Source of the DNA: Leptospira sp. B5-022
GTDB taxonomy: Bacteria > Spirochaetota > Leptospiria > Leptospirales > Leptospiraceae
Length of the DNA stretch: 64,000 nt
Direction: 5' to 3'
Assembly (NCBI RefSeq): GCF_000347035.1
Contig: NZ_ANIJ01000047.1
Location: 129,501 to 193,500 of the forward strand
Of the stretch, positions 45,762-54,000 are shown piece after piece. Under the pieces are notes generated by a model. The model had not been told where the DNA came from. It worked only from the letters and a program-made list of their open reading frames with translations, and ran no database searches. Position numbers and translations under genes: made by a program. Within the stretch, counting starts at the first letter, position 1. Every line of letters begins with the position of its first letter.

Positions 45762-46796
45762 TTATAATTTTGATTTTCGGAACGAACTATAAGTAATCGT
45801 AAAGGAAAGAAAGAATAAGAAAGAAAGTATTCCGATCACTCCATAGATCGTCTTTTCGGTAGATACGAATATACTTCCGTTATTGATCTCTCGCTCTTGG
45901 TTTGCAGATTCGTTGATCGGTTCTCCTCCGATCACGGAAAGAGTGATCTCATACTGAGGTCCCGCATAACTGACTATATTCGAATTCACATCAGGAGGAG
46001 CGTCCACAGAAACGGGACGTGTACCCTTCTGCCCGATAAAAGAAACCTGCATATCCTTGGGCTTGGAAAAGATCACCTTCTCTCCTTCTTGACTCTCGAA
46101 TAATAATCTGTCCTTGAATTGGGTAGGGGACAGATTGGTCGAAGGGATCACGTAACTTACAAATAACTGAGAAGTCCCCGGAAGGATTGCTCTATCGATG
46201 ACCCAACCGTTTTTCCCTTTGGTCAATTGGATCGGGATCGCCATCTTATTCGTACTTTGGGTCAATTGGGCGCTGACTTCCAAAGCTTCCTCGGGCACAT
46301 ACACTTCCAAAGGATCGTTCGGGTTCTGAAAACTTTTAGGCGGAATCGTATTATTTGTAAGGATCGATACTTTAGAAATTACTAATGCGTCTTTTTCTCT
46401 CACTACCTGGAGTAAGGATTTGGTTTTAACTACGGAACGATCCAGAGTCTTATCATAAACTGTTACCTCTTGCGGCCGAGACCTCATCATAGGGACCGGA
46501 GGGATCAACTTATTATAATTTACTCCATTATAAGTCACTTGCAACAGAATAGGAAGCCCATCCGGAGCATTGATCTTAGGAAGTTTAAAACTTCCTCGTA
46601 CAGGCCCTTGGTCAGGAAGAGGTAAGGGCATCATCTGTCTTTCCAATGCGAATAAACGAATACTCTCCGCGGAACCCGGGCCGCCCGTGCTTCCGTTTTT
46701 GAGGACTATCTGAAGTTCCAGTTCCTCCCCGAACAAGGGAGATAGGCTAAAACATATAAAAAGAGAAAAGAATAGGATTAGGAATTTATTCTGCAT
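45762..46796 (-). CDS. Exported protein with C-terminal membrane anchor
   Basis: A 344-residue protein with a signal peptide (FLILFFSLFICFSLSPLFGE), a long beta-rich extracytoplasmic part (for example SFKLPKINAPDGLPILLQVTYNGVNYNKLIPP) and one membrane segment near 313-335 (TIYGVIGILSFLFFLSFTITY), then a short basic tail. The layout is that of a periplasmic sensor or chaperone held in the inner membrane. No domain is recognised with confidence. It is convergent with the hydrolase gene. Confidence 0.78.
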   Translation of the reverse strand: MQNKFLILFFSLFICFSLSPLFGEELELQIVLKNGSTGGPGSAESIRLFALERQMMPLPLPDQGPVRGSFKLPKINAPDGLPILLQVTYNGVNYNKLIPPVPMMRSRPQEVTVYDKTLDRSVVKTKSLLQVVREKDALVISKVSILTNNTIPPKSFQNPNDPLEVYVPEEALEVSAQLTQSTNKMAIPIQLTKGKNGWVIDRAILPGTSQLFVSYVIPSTNLSPTQFKDRLLFESQEGEKVIFSKPKDMQVSFIGQKGTRPVSVDAPPDVNSNIVSYAGPQYEITLSVIGGEPINESANQEREINNGSIFVSTEKTIYGVIGILSFLFFLSFTITYSSFRKSKL

Positions 46797-46946
46797 GGGA
46801 TCGATTCCAATGTTTCTTATCCCCTGAAAAAGGGAAAGTCTTTCCGTTCTGATTCTTGTAATCGAAATCTCTAAAATTGTGGACGAATGTGGGGAATTTC
46901 GTTAGAAAGGATGCCCAAGAATCGATACAAATAGAAAGAGGTCGCC

Positions 46947-48032
46947 TTGAAATTATTCAAAAGAATCCTTATCGTTTTGCTGAGTGTTTTCACTATATTA
47001 CTTCTGCTGGTTTATTTTTCCACATTCCATCCTTCGGACTTGGAATCGGTACAAGTAAAATGTGAAGAAGGTGCGCCGAGCCTAGAATCTTCCGAACCGA
47101 TCAAAGTATTATCTTGGAACGTGCAATATTTCGCAGGAAGGAATAGAGTATTTTGGTACGATGTTCCGGACGAGACCGGACCGGATACCGGACCTTCTAG
47201 AGAAGAGATTAAATCTACTCTTAAAAAAGTGGCGAGTGTGATCTTAGAAAGAGATCCGGATTTCGTTTTATTCCAAGAGGTGGATGACGGAGCTAAAAAA
47301 ACGTACTCGGAAAATCAATCCGAAAGAATTATGCCCTTACTCTCCGATCGATATCCATGCCAAACGGAAGCGTTCTATTGGAAGGCGGGTTTTGTTCCTC
47401 ATCCAAAGATCATGGGCTCTGTGGGAATGAAGCTGACTATATTCAGTAAATATAAAATACTTTCCGCGACTCGGCACCAGCTTCCCACACCTCCCGCCGA
47501 TCCTATTACCAAACAGCTGCAATTAAAACGTGCGATCTTGGAGGCTTCGATAGACGTAAAAGATAAAAAACCTCTGATCCTTTTAAACACACATCTGGAT
47601 GCGTTCTCCATGGGAACGGATACGATGCAAAGGCAGGTTGCATTTATTGAAAACTTACTGGATAAATTGGATTCCGAAAAATTAGAATGGATATTAGCGG
47701 GGGATTTTAATCTTCTTCCTCCCGGTTTTTCCAGAAAACAATTACATCCTAATGGAGCATTCTTTTACAGTGACGATGAGGAAATTGCACCCTTATTCAA
47801 AAAATGGGATTCGACCGCAAGTGTGGAAGAATTGAACGGACCAAATCGGGAAAAATTCTATACTCATGTGCCGAATGATCCTCAGATCGCAAAGCCGGAT
47901 AGAACGATCGATTATATCTTCTATTCAAAGGGATTAACTAAAAAAGAATACTTAGTGTTACGGGAAGGAGAAGCCTCCGAATCCAGTGATCATCTTCCGT
48001 TAGAGGCGGTATTCTCCTTGGAATCTCGTTAA
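46947..48032 (+). CDS. Membrane-anchored endonuclease/exonuclease/phosphatase-fold protein
   Basis: A 361-residue protein starting at TTG 46947 (AGAGGT upstream). One N-terminal hydrophobic segment (ILIVLLSVFTILLLLVYF) anchors or exports it. The EEP fold shows LSWNVQYFAG, FVLFQEVDD (metal-binding Glu), LNTHLD, WILAGDFNLLP and the final SSDHLPLEAVF (catalytic Asp-His). Family members cleave phosphodiesters in DNA, inositol phosphates or sphingomyelin; extracytoplasmic location makes a lipid or extracellular nucleic acid plausible. Not similar enough to call a sphingomyelinase. Confidence 0.88.
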   Translation: MKLFKRILIVLLSVFTILLLLVYFSTFHPSDLESVQVKCEEGAPSLESSEPIKVLSWNVQYFAGRNRVFWYDVPDETGPDTGPSREEIKSTLKKVASVILERDPDFVLFQEVDDGAKKTYSENQSERIMPLLSDRYPCQTEAFYWKAGFVPHPKIMGSVGMKLTIFSKYKILSATRHQLPTPPADPITKQLQLKRAILEASIDVKDKKPLILLNTHLDAFSMGTDTMQRQVAFIENLLDKLDSEKLEWILAGDFNLLPPGFSRKQLHPNGAFFYSDDEEIAPLFKKWDSTASVEELNGPNREKFYTHVPNDPQIAKPDRTIDYIFYSKGLTKKEYLVLREGEASESSDHLPLEAVFSLESR

Positions 48033-48103
48033 TTTTTGATCGGACAAATCCTTGCTCTTTTCTTAGAGGACAAGAATTTGGAAAAAACGAAAGATAGGGC
48101 ATT

Positions 48104-48562
48104 ATGAGACCGTTTAAAATTCTGGGCGTACAACAAATCGCAGTCGGCGGAGACAGTAAGGATAAGCTCAAAAAATTTTGGGTGGATACTCTCGGATTGC
48201 AGAACATTGGTTCTTTTAGAAGTGAAAAAGAGAACGTAGACGAAGATATCCTACAGATGGGCAAAGGCCCCTATGCTGTAGAAGTCGATATCATGGAACC
48301 AGTGGATCCGAACAAAAGTCCAAGAGTCAACGATCCGAAGTTAAATCATATCGGACTTTGGGTGGACGATATCCATAAGGCAGTGGAATGGCTGACTGCA
48401 CAAGGAGTTCGTTTTACCCCCGGCGGTATTCGCAAAGGAGCCGGAGGTCACGAAGTGACTTTTATCCATCCTAAAGGGAATGAGGAATTTCCGATCTGCG
48501 GAGAAGGGGTTCTTGTAGAACTTGTCCAGGCACCCAAAGAAGTGATCGAAGCTTTAGGTTAA
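48104..48562 (+). CDS. VOC/glyoxalase-fold protein
   Basis: A 152-residue protein with two beta-alpha-beta-beta-beta modules: [29 protein letters not shown] at the N-terminus and [27 protein letters not shown] in the middle, ending in [12 protein letters not shown] with the typical metal Glu. The His of NHIGLWV and the Glu of LVELVQ are candidate metal ligands; the first-module His is replaced by Gln (VQQIAV). A lyase or dioxygenase is possible; the substrate is unknown. It is followed by a strong terminator. Confidence 0.88.
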   Translation: MRPFKILGVQQIAVGGDSKDKLKKFWVDTLGLQNIGSFRSEKENVDEDILQMGKGPYAVEVDIMEPVDPNKSPRVNDPKLNHIGLWVDDIHKAVEWLTAQGVRFTPGGIRKGAGGHEVTFIHPKGNEEFPICGEGVLVELVQAPKEVIEALG

Positions 48563-48570
48563 TAAGGATT

Positions 48571-48600
48571 AAAAAAGGATCTTTTCGGAGATCCTTTTTT
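48571..48600. terminator. Bidirectional intrinsic terminator
   Basis: A perfect 12-bp inverted repeat AAAAAAGGATCT / AGATCCTTTTTT with loop TTTCGG. A- and T-runs on both sides suit termination of both the VOC gene and the convergent signalling operon. Confidence 0.9.
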
Positions 48601-48611
48601 GTATATTAGGA

Positions 48612-50084
48612 TTATTTAACGCCTTGCAGAAAGTAAGTGTGCATCGGGCCTTTTCCTTTAACCTCGATCACACTCCTATCTTCGAAATTATACTTATCTT
48701 TTAAGGCAAGAAAAACGGACTCTGAAACATGGATCCTTCCCGTTGCGCCGTGCGATTCCATCCTAGATGCCGTGTTTACCGAATCACCCCATAGATCGTA
48801 TACGAATTTATTCTTACCGATCACTCCGGCTACAACCTCGCCGGTATGAAGGCCAATCCTGACATTAAACTCGAATTCAAGCTCGGGTTTTAATTCATCC
48901 AAACGATGTAACATATCTAATGCCGCTTGGGCTGCCTTATGAGCGTGATCTTCCGTCGGGACTGGAATACCGCCTGCGAGCATATAACAATCGCCGATCG
49001 TTTTAATTTTTTCTAATTTATATTTGTCGGCAATCACGTCGAATTCCGTAAAAATACGATTTAAGATCCCTACAAGCCTGGTTGGAGTTTGTATCTTAGT
49101 CGTAAGCTTGGAAAAACCTACAATATCTGCAAAAAGTACGGTAGAAGAAGGGAAATAATCCGCGATCACTCCTTCTCCTCCTTTTAAACGGTCCGCAATA
49201 CTTCTTGGTAAAATGTTCAAAAGTAGATTTTCGGACTTCTGTCTTTCTTCCTCTATACTTTTGTTCAGAACCTCGATCTTTTCCAAAGAATCCTTTAATT
49301 CTTTGTTTCTTTTGGAAAGTGTCCTATAAGCATCCGCATTATCCACACCGATCGCTACATAGTTAGCCAATGTTCTGAGAATATTCAGCTGGTTGGGCTG
49401 GAATGCGTTTTTGGAATAACTGTGAACGGTGAGTATTCCGATTAGACGTTCTTCCACATGCAGTGGGAAGTATAATGCCGACTGTGAATTTTCTCCGAAA
49501 TGTTTTCGGATGTCCGCCAAATAATTCGGAAAATCCTTTTCGATATCCAGAGTGATCAGTTCTTTTTGTTGTTTAACACAATAAGAAGAAGGGTTATCCT
49601 CTTCCAAAGAATCCACGGACGGAGCCGGAACATACCTACCGTCTATTACGCAAAACTTATATTTGATCTCTTTTTTCTCTTCGTCGTAAATACCGAAGGC
49701 GAGAACGTCCATAGGAACGATGGACTTGGTATTCTCGTAAACGGATTGTATGATAATTTTAGGTTCGAGGGAAGAAGTAATGATCTTTCCGATCTCAGTC
49801 ACAAGTTTGAGGTCCATATAGGCGGCCTCTAACATTATATTAGAATCGGTTAATGCTTCTTGGGTTTTAAGAAGCCTGTGCTGAGTGGAGTCCCCGATCT
49901 TCATGATCTTTGAAGATTGTTTGAGAAGGGACTCGTAGGATCCTACTAGGGTTTTTAATTTTTGTTTCGGATCCTCTTTGGTATTCGGATCTTCTAAAAA
50001 AGACTGAACGTCCGAGAGAAGTTTAAATTCCTGCTCGAAAAAAGTATTCTGCTCTTTTGAATTCGAAGTTTCGCTCTTTTCCAC
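48612..50084 (-). CDS. GAF-domain class III adenylate cyclase, last gene of the Sia-like operon
   Basis: A 490-residue cytosolic protein: an N-terminal helical stretch, a GAF domain at about 95-245 (ITSSLEPKIIIQSVYENTKSIVP ... GILTVHSYSKNAFQPNQLNILRTLANYVAIGVDNADAYR), a coiled linker, and a class III cyclase domain at about 305-485. Metal-binding Asps are in LFADIVGFSKL and TIGDCYM. The base-specificity residues are Lys (EKIKTIGD) and Asp (VYDLWGDSVNTASRM), the adenylate-cyclase pair rather than the Glu/Cys of guanylate cyclases. It should make cAMP. It follows the SiaC-like gene by 20 bp, in the place where Pseudomonas has the diguanylate cyclase SiaD. Confidence 0.93.
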   Translation of the reverse strand: MEKSETSNSKEQNTFFEQEFKLLSDVQSFLEDPNTKEDPKQKLKTLVGSYESLLKQSSKIMKIGDSTQHRLLKTQEALTDSNIMLEAAYMDLKLVTEIGKIITSSLEPKIIIQSVYENTKSIVPMDVLAFGIYDEEKKEIKYKFCVIDGRYVPAPSVDSLEEDNPSSYCVKQQKELITLDIEKDFPNYLADIRKHFGENSQSALYFPLHVEERLIGILTVHSYSKNAFQPNQLNILRTLANYVAIGVDNADAYRTLSKRNKELKDSLEKIEVLNKSIEEERQKSENLLLNILPRSIADRLKGGEGVIADYFPSSTVLFADIVGFSKLTTKIQTPTRLVGILNRIFTEFDVIADKYKLEKIKTIGDCYMLAGGIPVPTEDHAHKAAQAALDMLHRLDELKPELEFEFNVRIGLHTGEVVAGVIGKNKFVYDLWGDSVNTASRMESHGATGRIHVSESVFLALKDKYNFEDRSVIEVKGKGPMHTYFLQGVK

Positions 50085-50104
50085 TTTTCCGCACGAAAGA
50101 AATC

Positions 50105-50479
50105 TTATTTATAAGATTTCATTTTGAAAGGTAGGGACAAATCGGAAGAGAATTCCTCTCCGGTTTCCTGCATGTCTTCGTCGTCTTCTTTATAGAGCCA
50201 CTCGACTTCCACCTTTCCGCCTTTGTCATGATACTTCTGGAGATTGTCCAAAATATCCATGATCACTTTGGAAGAGCTGGTGTTAAAATAATCCATTTGA
50301 AAACGGAACTGGATCTGTTTGCCTGTCGTCTGGATTGCGGTCAACCAGTCAAAGACAGGTTTGTAAAACGCCATTGCGTTTTCCGGATAGGATTCTCCGA
50401 TAATTTCCGCGAGCCCCTTGTCCGATTCTAAGATGATTTCCGGTGAAGTTTTAGTCTGTTGTATATGTAAGGATTCCAT
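50105..50479 (-). CDS. SiaC-family (DUF1987) regulatory phosphoprotein
   Basis: A 124-residue STAS-like protein. SPEIILESDKGLAEIIGESYPENAMAFYKPVFDWL is the typical SiaC N-terminus. QMDYFNTSSSKVIMDILDNL (residues 61-80) contains the conserved TSSS run (Thr67-Ser70), where SiaC is phosphorylated in Pseudomonas. In that system unphosphorylated SiaC binds and activates the cyclase SiaD. Here it sits between the SiaB-like kinase (2 bp upstream) and the adenylate cyclase (20 bp downstream), so it is the likely switch that reports kinase/phosphatase balance to the cyclase. That link is inferred from gene order and family knowledge. Confidence 0.88.
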   Translation of the reverse strand: MESLHIQQTKTSPEIILESDKGLAEIIGESYPENAMAFYKPVFDWLTAIQTTGKQIQFRFQMDYFNTSSSKVIMDILDNLQKYHDKGGKVEVEWLYKEDDEDMQETGEEFSSDLSLPFKMKSYK

Positions 50480-50481
50480 GA

Positions 50482-51042
50482 TTAGTTTTCCTTCGTAAAG
50501 AATGCGGAGATTGTAAAAAAGGATAGTTTGCCATCCAATTTGTCGAAACGAAATACCAGAGGCCCGTCCGACTTCCTGGCAATATCGATTAATCCCACAC
50601 CTGCTCCTTTGCTATCTTCCGGCCTCTCCGATCTAAGTTGCTGTTGGTAGAAGGACTTTAATTCGTCCTTACTCATGGAGTTGATTTTTTGTATCCTTTC
50701 GGTCAAAAACTCGATCTTCTCGTTTAGTACCAAATTTCCCGAAGCAACATGGTAGCCAACCGAATTTTCCCTAACTATGAGGATCCCTACGCCTGCATCT
50801 TTCTGCTCTTCATTAATTTTTCGCTCGGCGGAGTAGTGCAGCATATTTTGCGCTAGTTCAATAAAAACGGCGAAAATTTTCTTAATTTTAGATTCCGTGC
50901 TTAAAGAAGTCCGGATCATTGATCCCAACTCGGTCAGAACTTCCTGGGACAGTCTGCCCTTAAAGGATACGAGCAGGTTGTATTCGCTGGTTTCCTGATA
51001 AGTCTTAAATAGATTTATGACTTCATTTTCCATCATCAGCAT
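50482..51042 (-). CDS. SiaB-family (DUF6272) protein kinase
   Basis: Up to 186 residues; ATGs at 51042, 51036 and 51033 compete, and AAGGA suits the second or third best. It has a GHKL-type ATP-binding fold: the N-box FAVFIELAQNMLHYSAE (about residues 55-72), DAGVGILIV (G1-like), and GAGVGLIDIARKS (G2-like, near 145-157). SiaB kinases phosphorylate SiaC and so turn the cyclase off. The gene overlaps no neighbour but sits 23 bp after the giant kinase/phosphatase gene and 2 bp before siaC. A paralogue is at 62840. Confidence 0.87.
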   Translation of the reverse strand: MLMMENEVINLFKTYQETSEYNLLVSFKGRLSQEVLTELGSMIRTSLSTESKIKKIFAVFIELAQNMLHYSAERKINEEQKDAGVGILIVRENSVGYHVASGNLVLNEKIEFLTERIQKINSMSKDELKSFYQQQLRSERPEDSKGAGVGLIDIARKSDGPLVFRFDKLDGKLSFFTISAFFTKEN

Positions 51043-51065
51043 CTTCCTTTTTCAGAAACATCTCC

Positions 51066-54000
51066 TTATCTTCCCCCCAATATTACACCGACTAGTGTTA
51101 TGTCGTCCCGCTGTGCCTCTCCGTTTTGATGGGCTAACAGGAAGGATTCTAAACGTTCTTTTTGTTCTTCACCGGAAAGATGTTCGATTCCGCTTAAGAA
51201 GTTTAGTAACCCTTTGGTACCGATTTTTTGCCGGTCCGGATTCGGCTGATCCATAAAGCCGTCCGTGGTTAAGTAAACACTCGTACGTATTCCTTTTTCC
51301 AAGGGAATCGAGTGTGTTGTAAATTTTCGCGTTTCTTCTTTTTGCCTTCCGCCGATCGAGAATCTATCACCTTTAATTTCGGTCAAGACTCCGCCTTTTC
51401 CAATAAAAATAGGCCGTTTTGCTCCCGCAAAGTATAAATTGTTTCCTTCAATCTTTAATAAACAAAGATCCATTCCGTCCCTAGAATTCGTTTGGTCCAT
51501 GTCCTGTTTGAGAGCCTGCCTGACTTTTTTATGTAAATGTTCTAAAATAGATCCCGGATCGGTAATACCAATTTCGTTTACGATCTGATTAAGCAAAGTA
51601 TTTCCGATCATGGACATAAGAGCTCCCGGCACTCCGTGGCCGGTACAATCGACGGATGCGATATATATTGTATCTTCCTGTTTTGAAAACCAGTAAAAAT
51701 CTCCTGATACAATATCTTTCGGGCGGAATACCACAAAATAATCGGAAAGTGCACCTCCCAATACTTCAGAAGAAGGTAAAATTGCCTGCTGGATATTCAA
51801 GGAATATGTAATACTGTCCGTAATATGCTGGTTTTTTAATGCCAGATCATCGTTGGCCTGAGCTAATTCTTTGGTTCTTTCGGCGACCTTACTTTCCAAA
51901 TTCGCGTAAAGTAATGCGTTATCGATGGATATCGCGGCCTGCGAGGATAGAATGGAGATAGTCTGGAGTCTATCCGAAGTGAATGCAGCCTCGGAAAGAT
52001 TATTCTCCAAATATAATATACCGATCAGTTCTCCTTGTTTGATGATCGGAGAACATAGAACGGATTTTGTTTTCCTTTCTCTTATATACGGATCCTTGTT
52101 GAATTTCTCATCTGCGAAAGCGTTTCTGAGCACCAGATCCTCTTTGGTCCTTTCTACATAGTAGATAACGCTGATAGGTAAATTTTTACTTTCTTGGATC
52201 GGAATTCCTTGGAGGACTCTGATCTCATCGTCCGTCGTACTTCCTTCCGCTTCTACGAATAGTTTTCCGTCCCTTCGTAGGATCATGACCCCTTTTTCCG
52301 CACCCACGTTCTCTATGGAAATCTGCATTAAAGTATCCAATAAGGACTCTAGTTTGATCTCGCCGGAGATCGCAGTGGAACTTTTCAGGATGGATTGGAA
52401 GTCCAGGGTCTGACCGGAATATACTTCCGTAGCGGAAGCGGTCCTGGTGCTTAAGGTCCCCATGGTGCGGGTAGTGCGGAAAGTATCTCTTCCTTTTTCT
52501 CGGATGAATTCCGGGAACTTGGTTTTGAGGAGTTCCTGCTTTTTAGTCGCTCCCCATCTTCCGTATTTTTGGTAAGCTTCCGCGATATATTGGGATCCGA
52601 TTTTGGCGCTTCCTTTGGAGAACCAGAATTTGGATGCCAGTTCCGCGGCTAAAGCCTCATCGTTATAATATTCGTTTTTACCCGCGAGTTGAACCGCTTG
52701 CTCGTAGGTTTTCGCAGCTTTCCAGTTTTTGTATTCTAGTCTTGCAAGTTCCGCTTCTACCAATAGATATTTATGTTCGAAATTTTCAGGGGCGTTTTCG
52801 GAAAGGACTTTTAGTTTCTGTTGATTCTTCTTGATCCTTTCCAAGAATTTTACTTTTTGTTCTTGGGTAGAAAGTTTATAGTTCGCAGCCATTGCGAGAG
52901 AATGAAGATACCCGTGCTCTTCCACCGCTATTTGACCTGAAATGAATCCGAGCATACTTTCGGATTCTTCCAATTCTTTTAACGCGCTTTCTGCTTCTCC
53001 ATAGCTAAGTAACGTTCTCGCCTTCATAATCTTGAAAAGACAGACCGGGAAAGGACTTTGGTGAGAATTACATAATTCTATATAATCTTTCTCATCCATT
53101 TCCTCGATGGAAAATTCCAAATGAGAAGGAGTTTTTCCTCTCAGGTTGGAAACCACCAGTGCGGATGCGAGAACCGTATCTATCGCTAAGTTGTTCTTTA
53201 CCTTACGAGTGAATTTTAATAGTCCATCTATTTTAGGTTTTACTAATTCTAGATTTTTGGACTGAAGGACCACGTTGACTGCGTCGTTCATGGCGCAATA
53301 ACCGCCATGCAGGAATTCCCCGGATTCTAAGCTGGCTTGGATCCCTCTATGGTTGATCTCTTCCGAATATTTTAAATGTCTTACGAACGGAGTCGTGTAG
53401 TTTGCGAGAATATTCGCTGCCTTCGTGATCCCGCTCGGGTTCTTGTATTTTTCACTCACCTTGACCGCGAGTTCCGCAAATTCGTAACCTTTTCTATATT
53501 GTTGGAAACCCGAAGTGAGAAGGATCGCATACATGGAATATCCGTACGGATCGGAAAGGTTCCCGTACTTCAAGAATAGGTTCACCATTTTTAAGGAAAC
53601 AATCGGGAAAAGGGACAACGCAAAATTGTAAACGGTTGGGATGGCGCTAATCAAAAGGTTCACTGCCATGATCTGTTCCTGTTTTTGGATCAGTGGGAGG
53701 TCCAACAAGGAATCTACCGTCTTTCCTTCCAAGGCTTTGTTTACGATCTCTATCTCTTCCCCCGTTACTTTTTCATGATCTTTTTCAGGAATATCCACAC
53801 CTAACGGTTGGAGCGCCTTTATGATCATCGGAAGAGCGAGGTCGAATTTTCCAAGGGCGGAATATTGGATAATGAGCAGGTTACAAGCATCCGCCTTTTC
53901 GATCGGAGATCTTGCGTATTTTAAAAGTGTATCTATCGTCTTTTGGGAATCCTCGAAGTTCCCGGTCAGATATTGGGTTTCGCCTAACTCTCTGAAGATG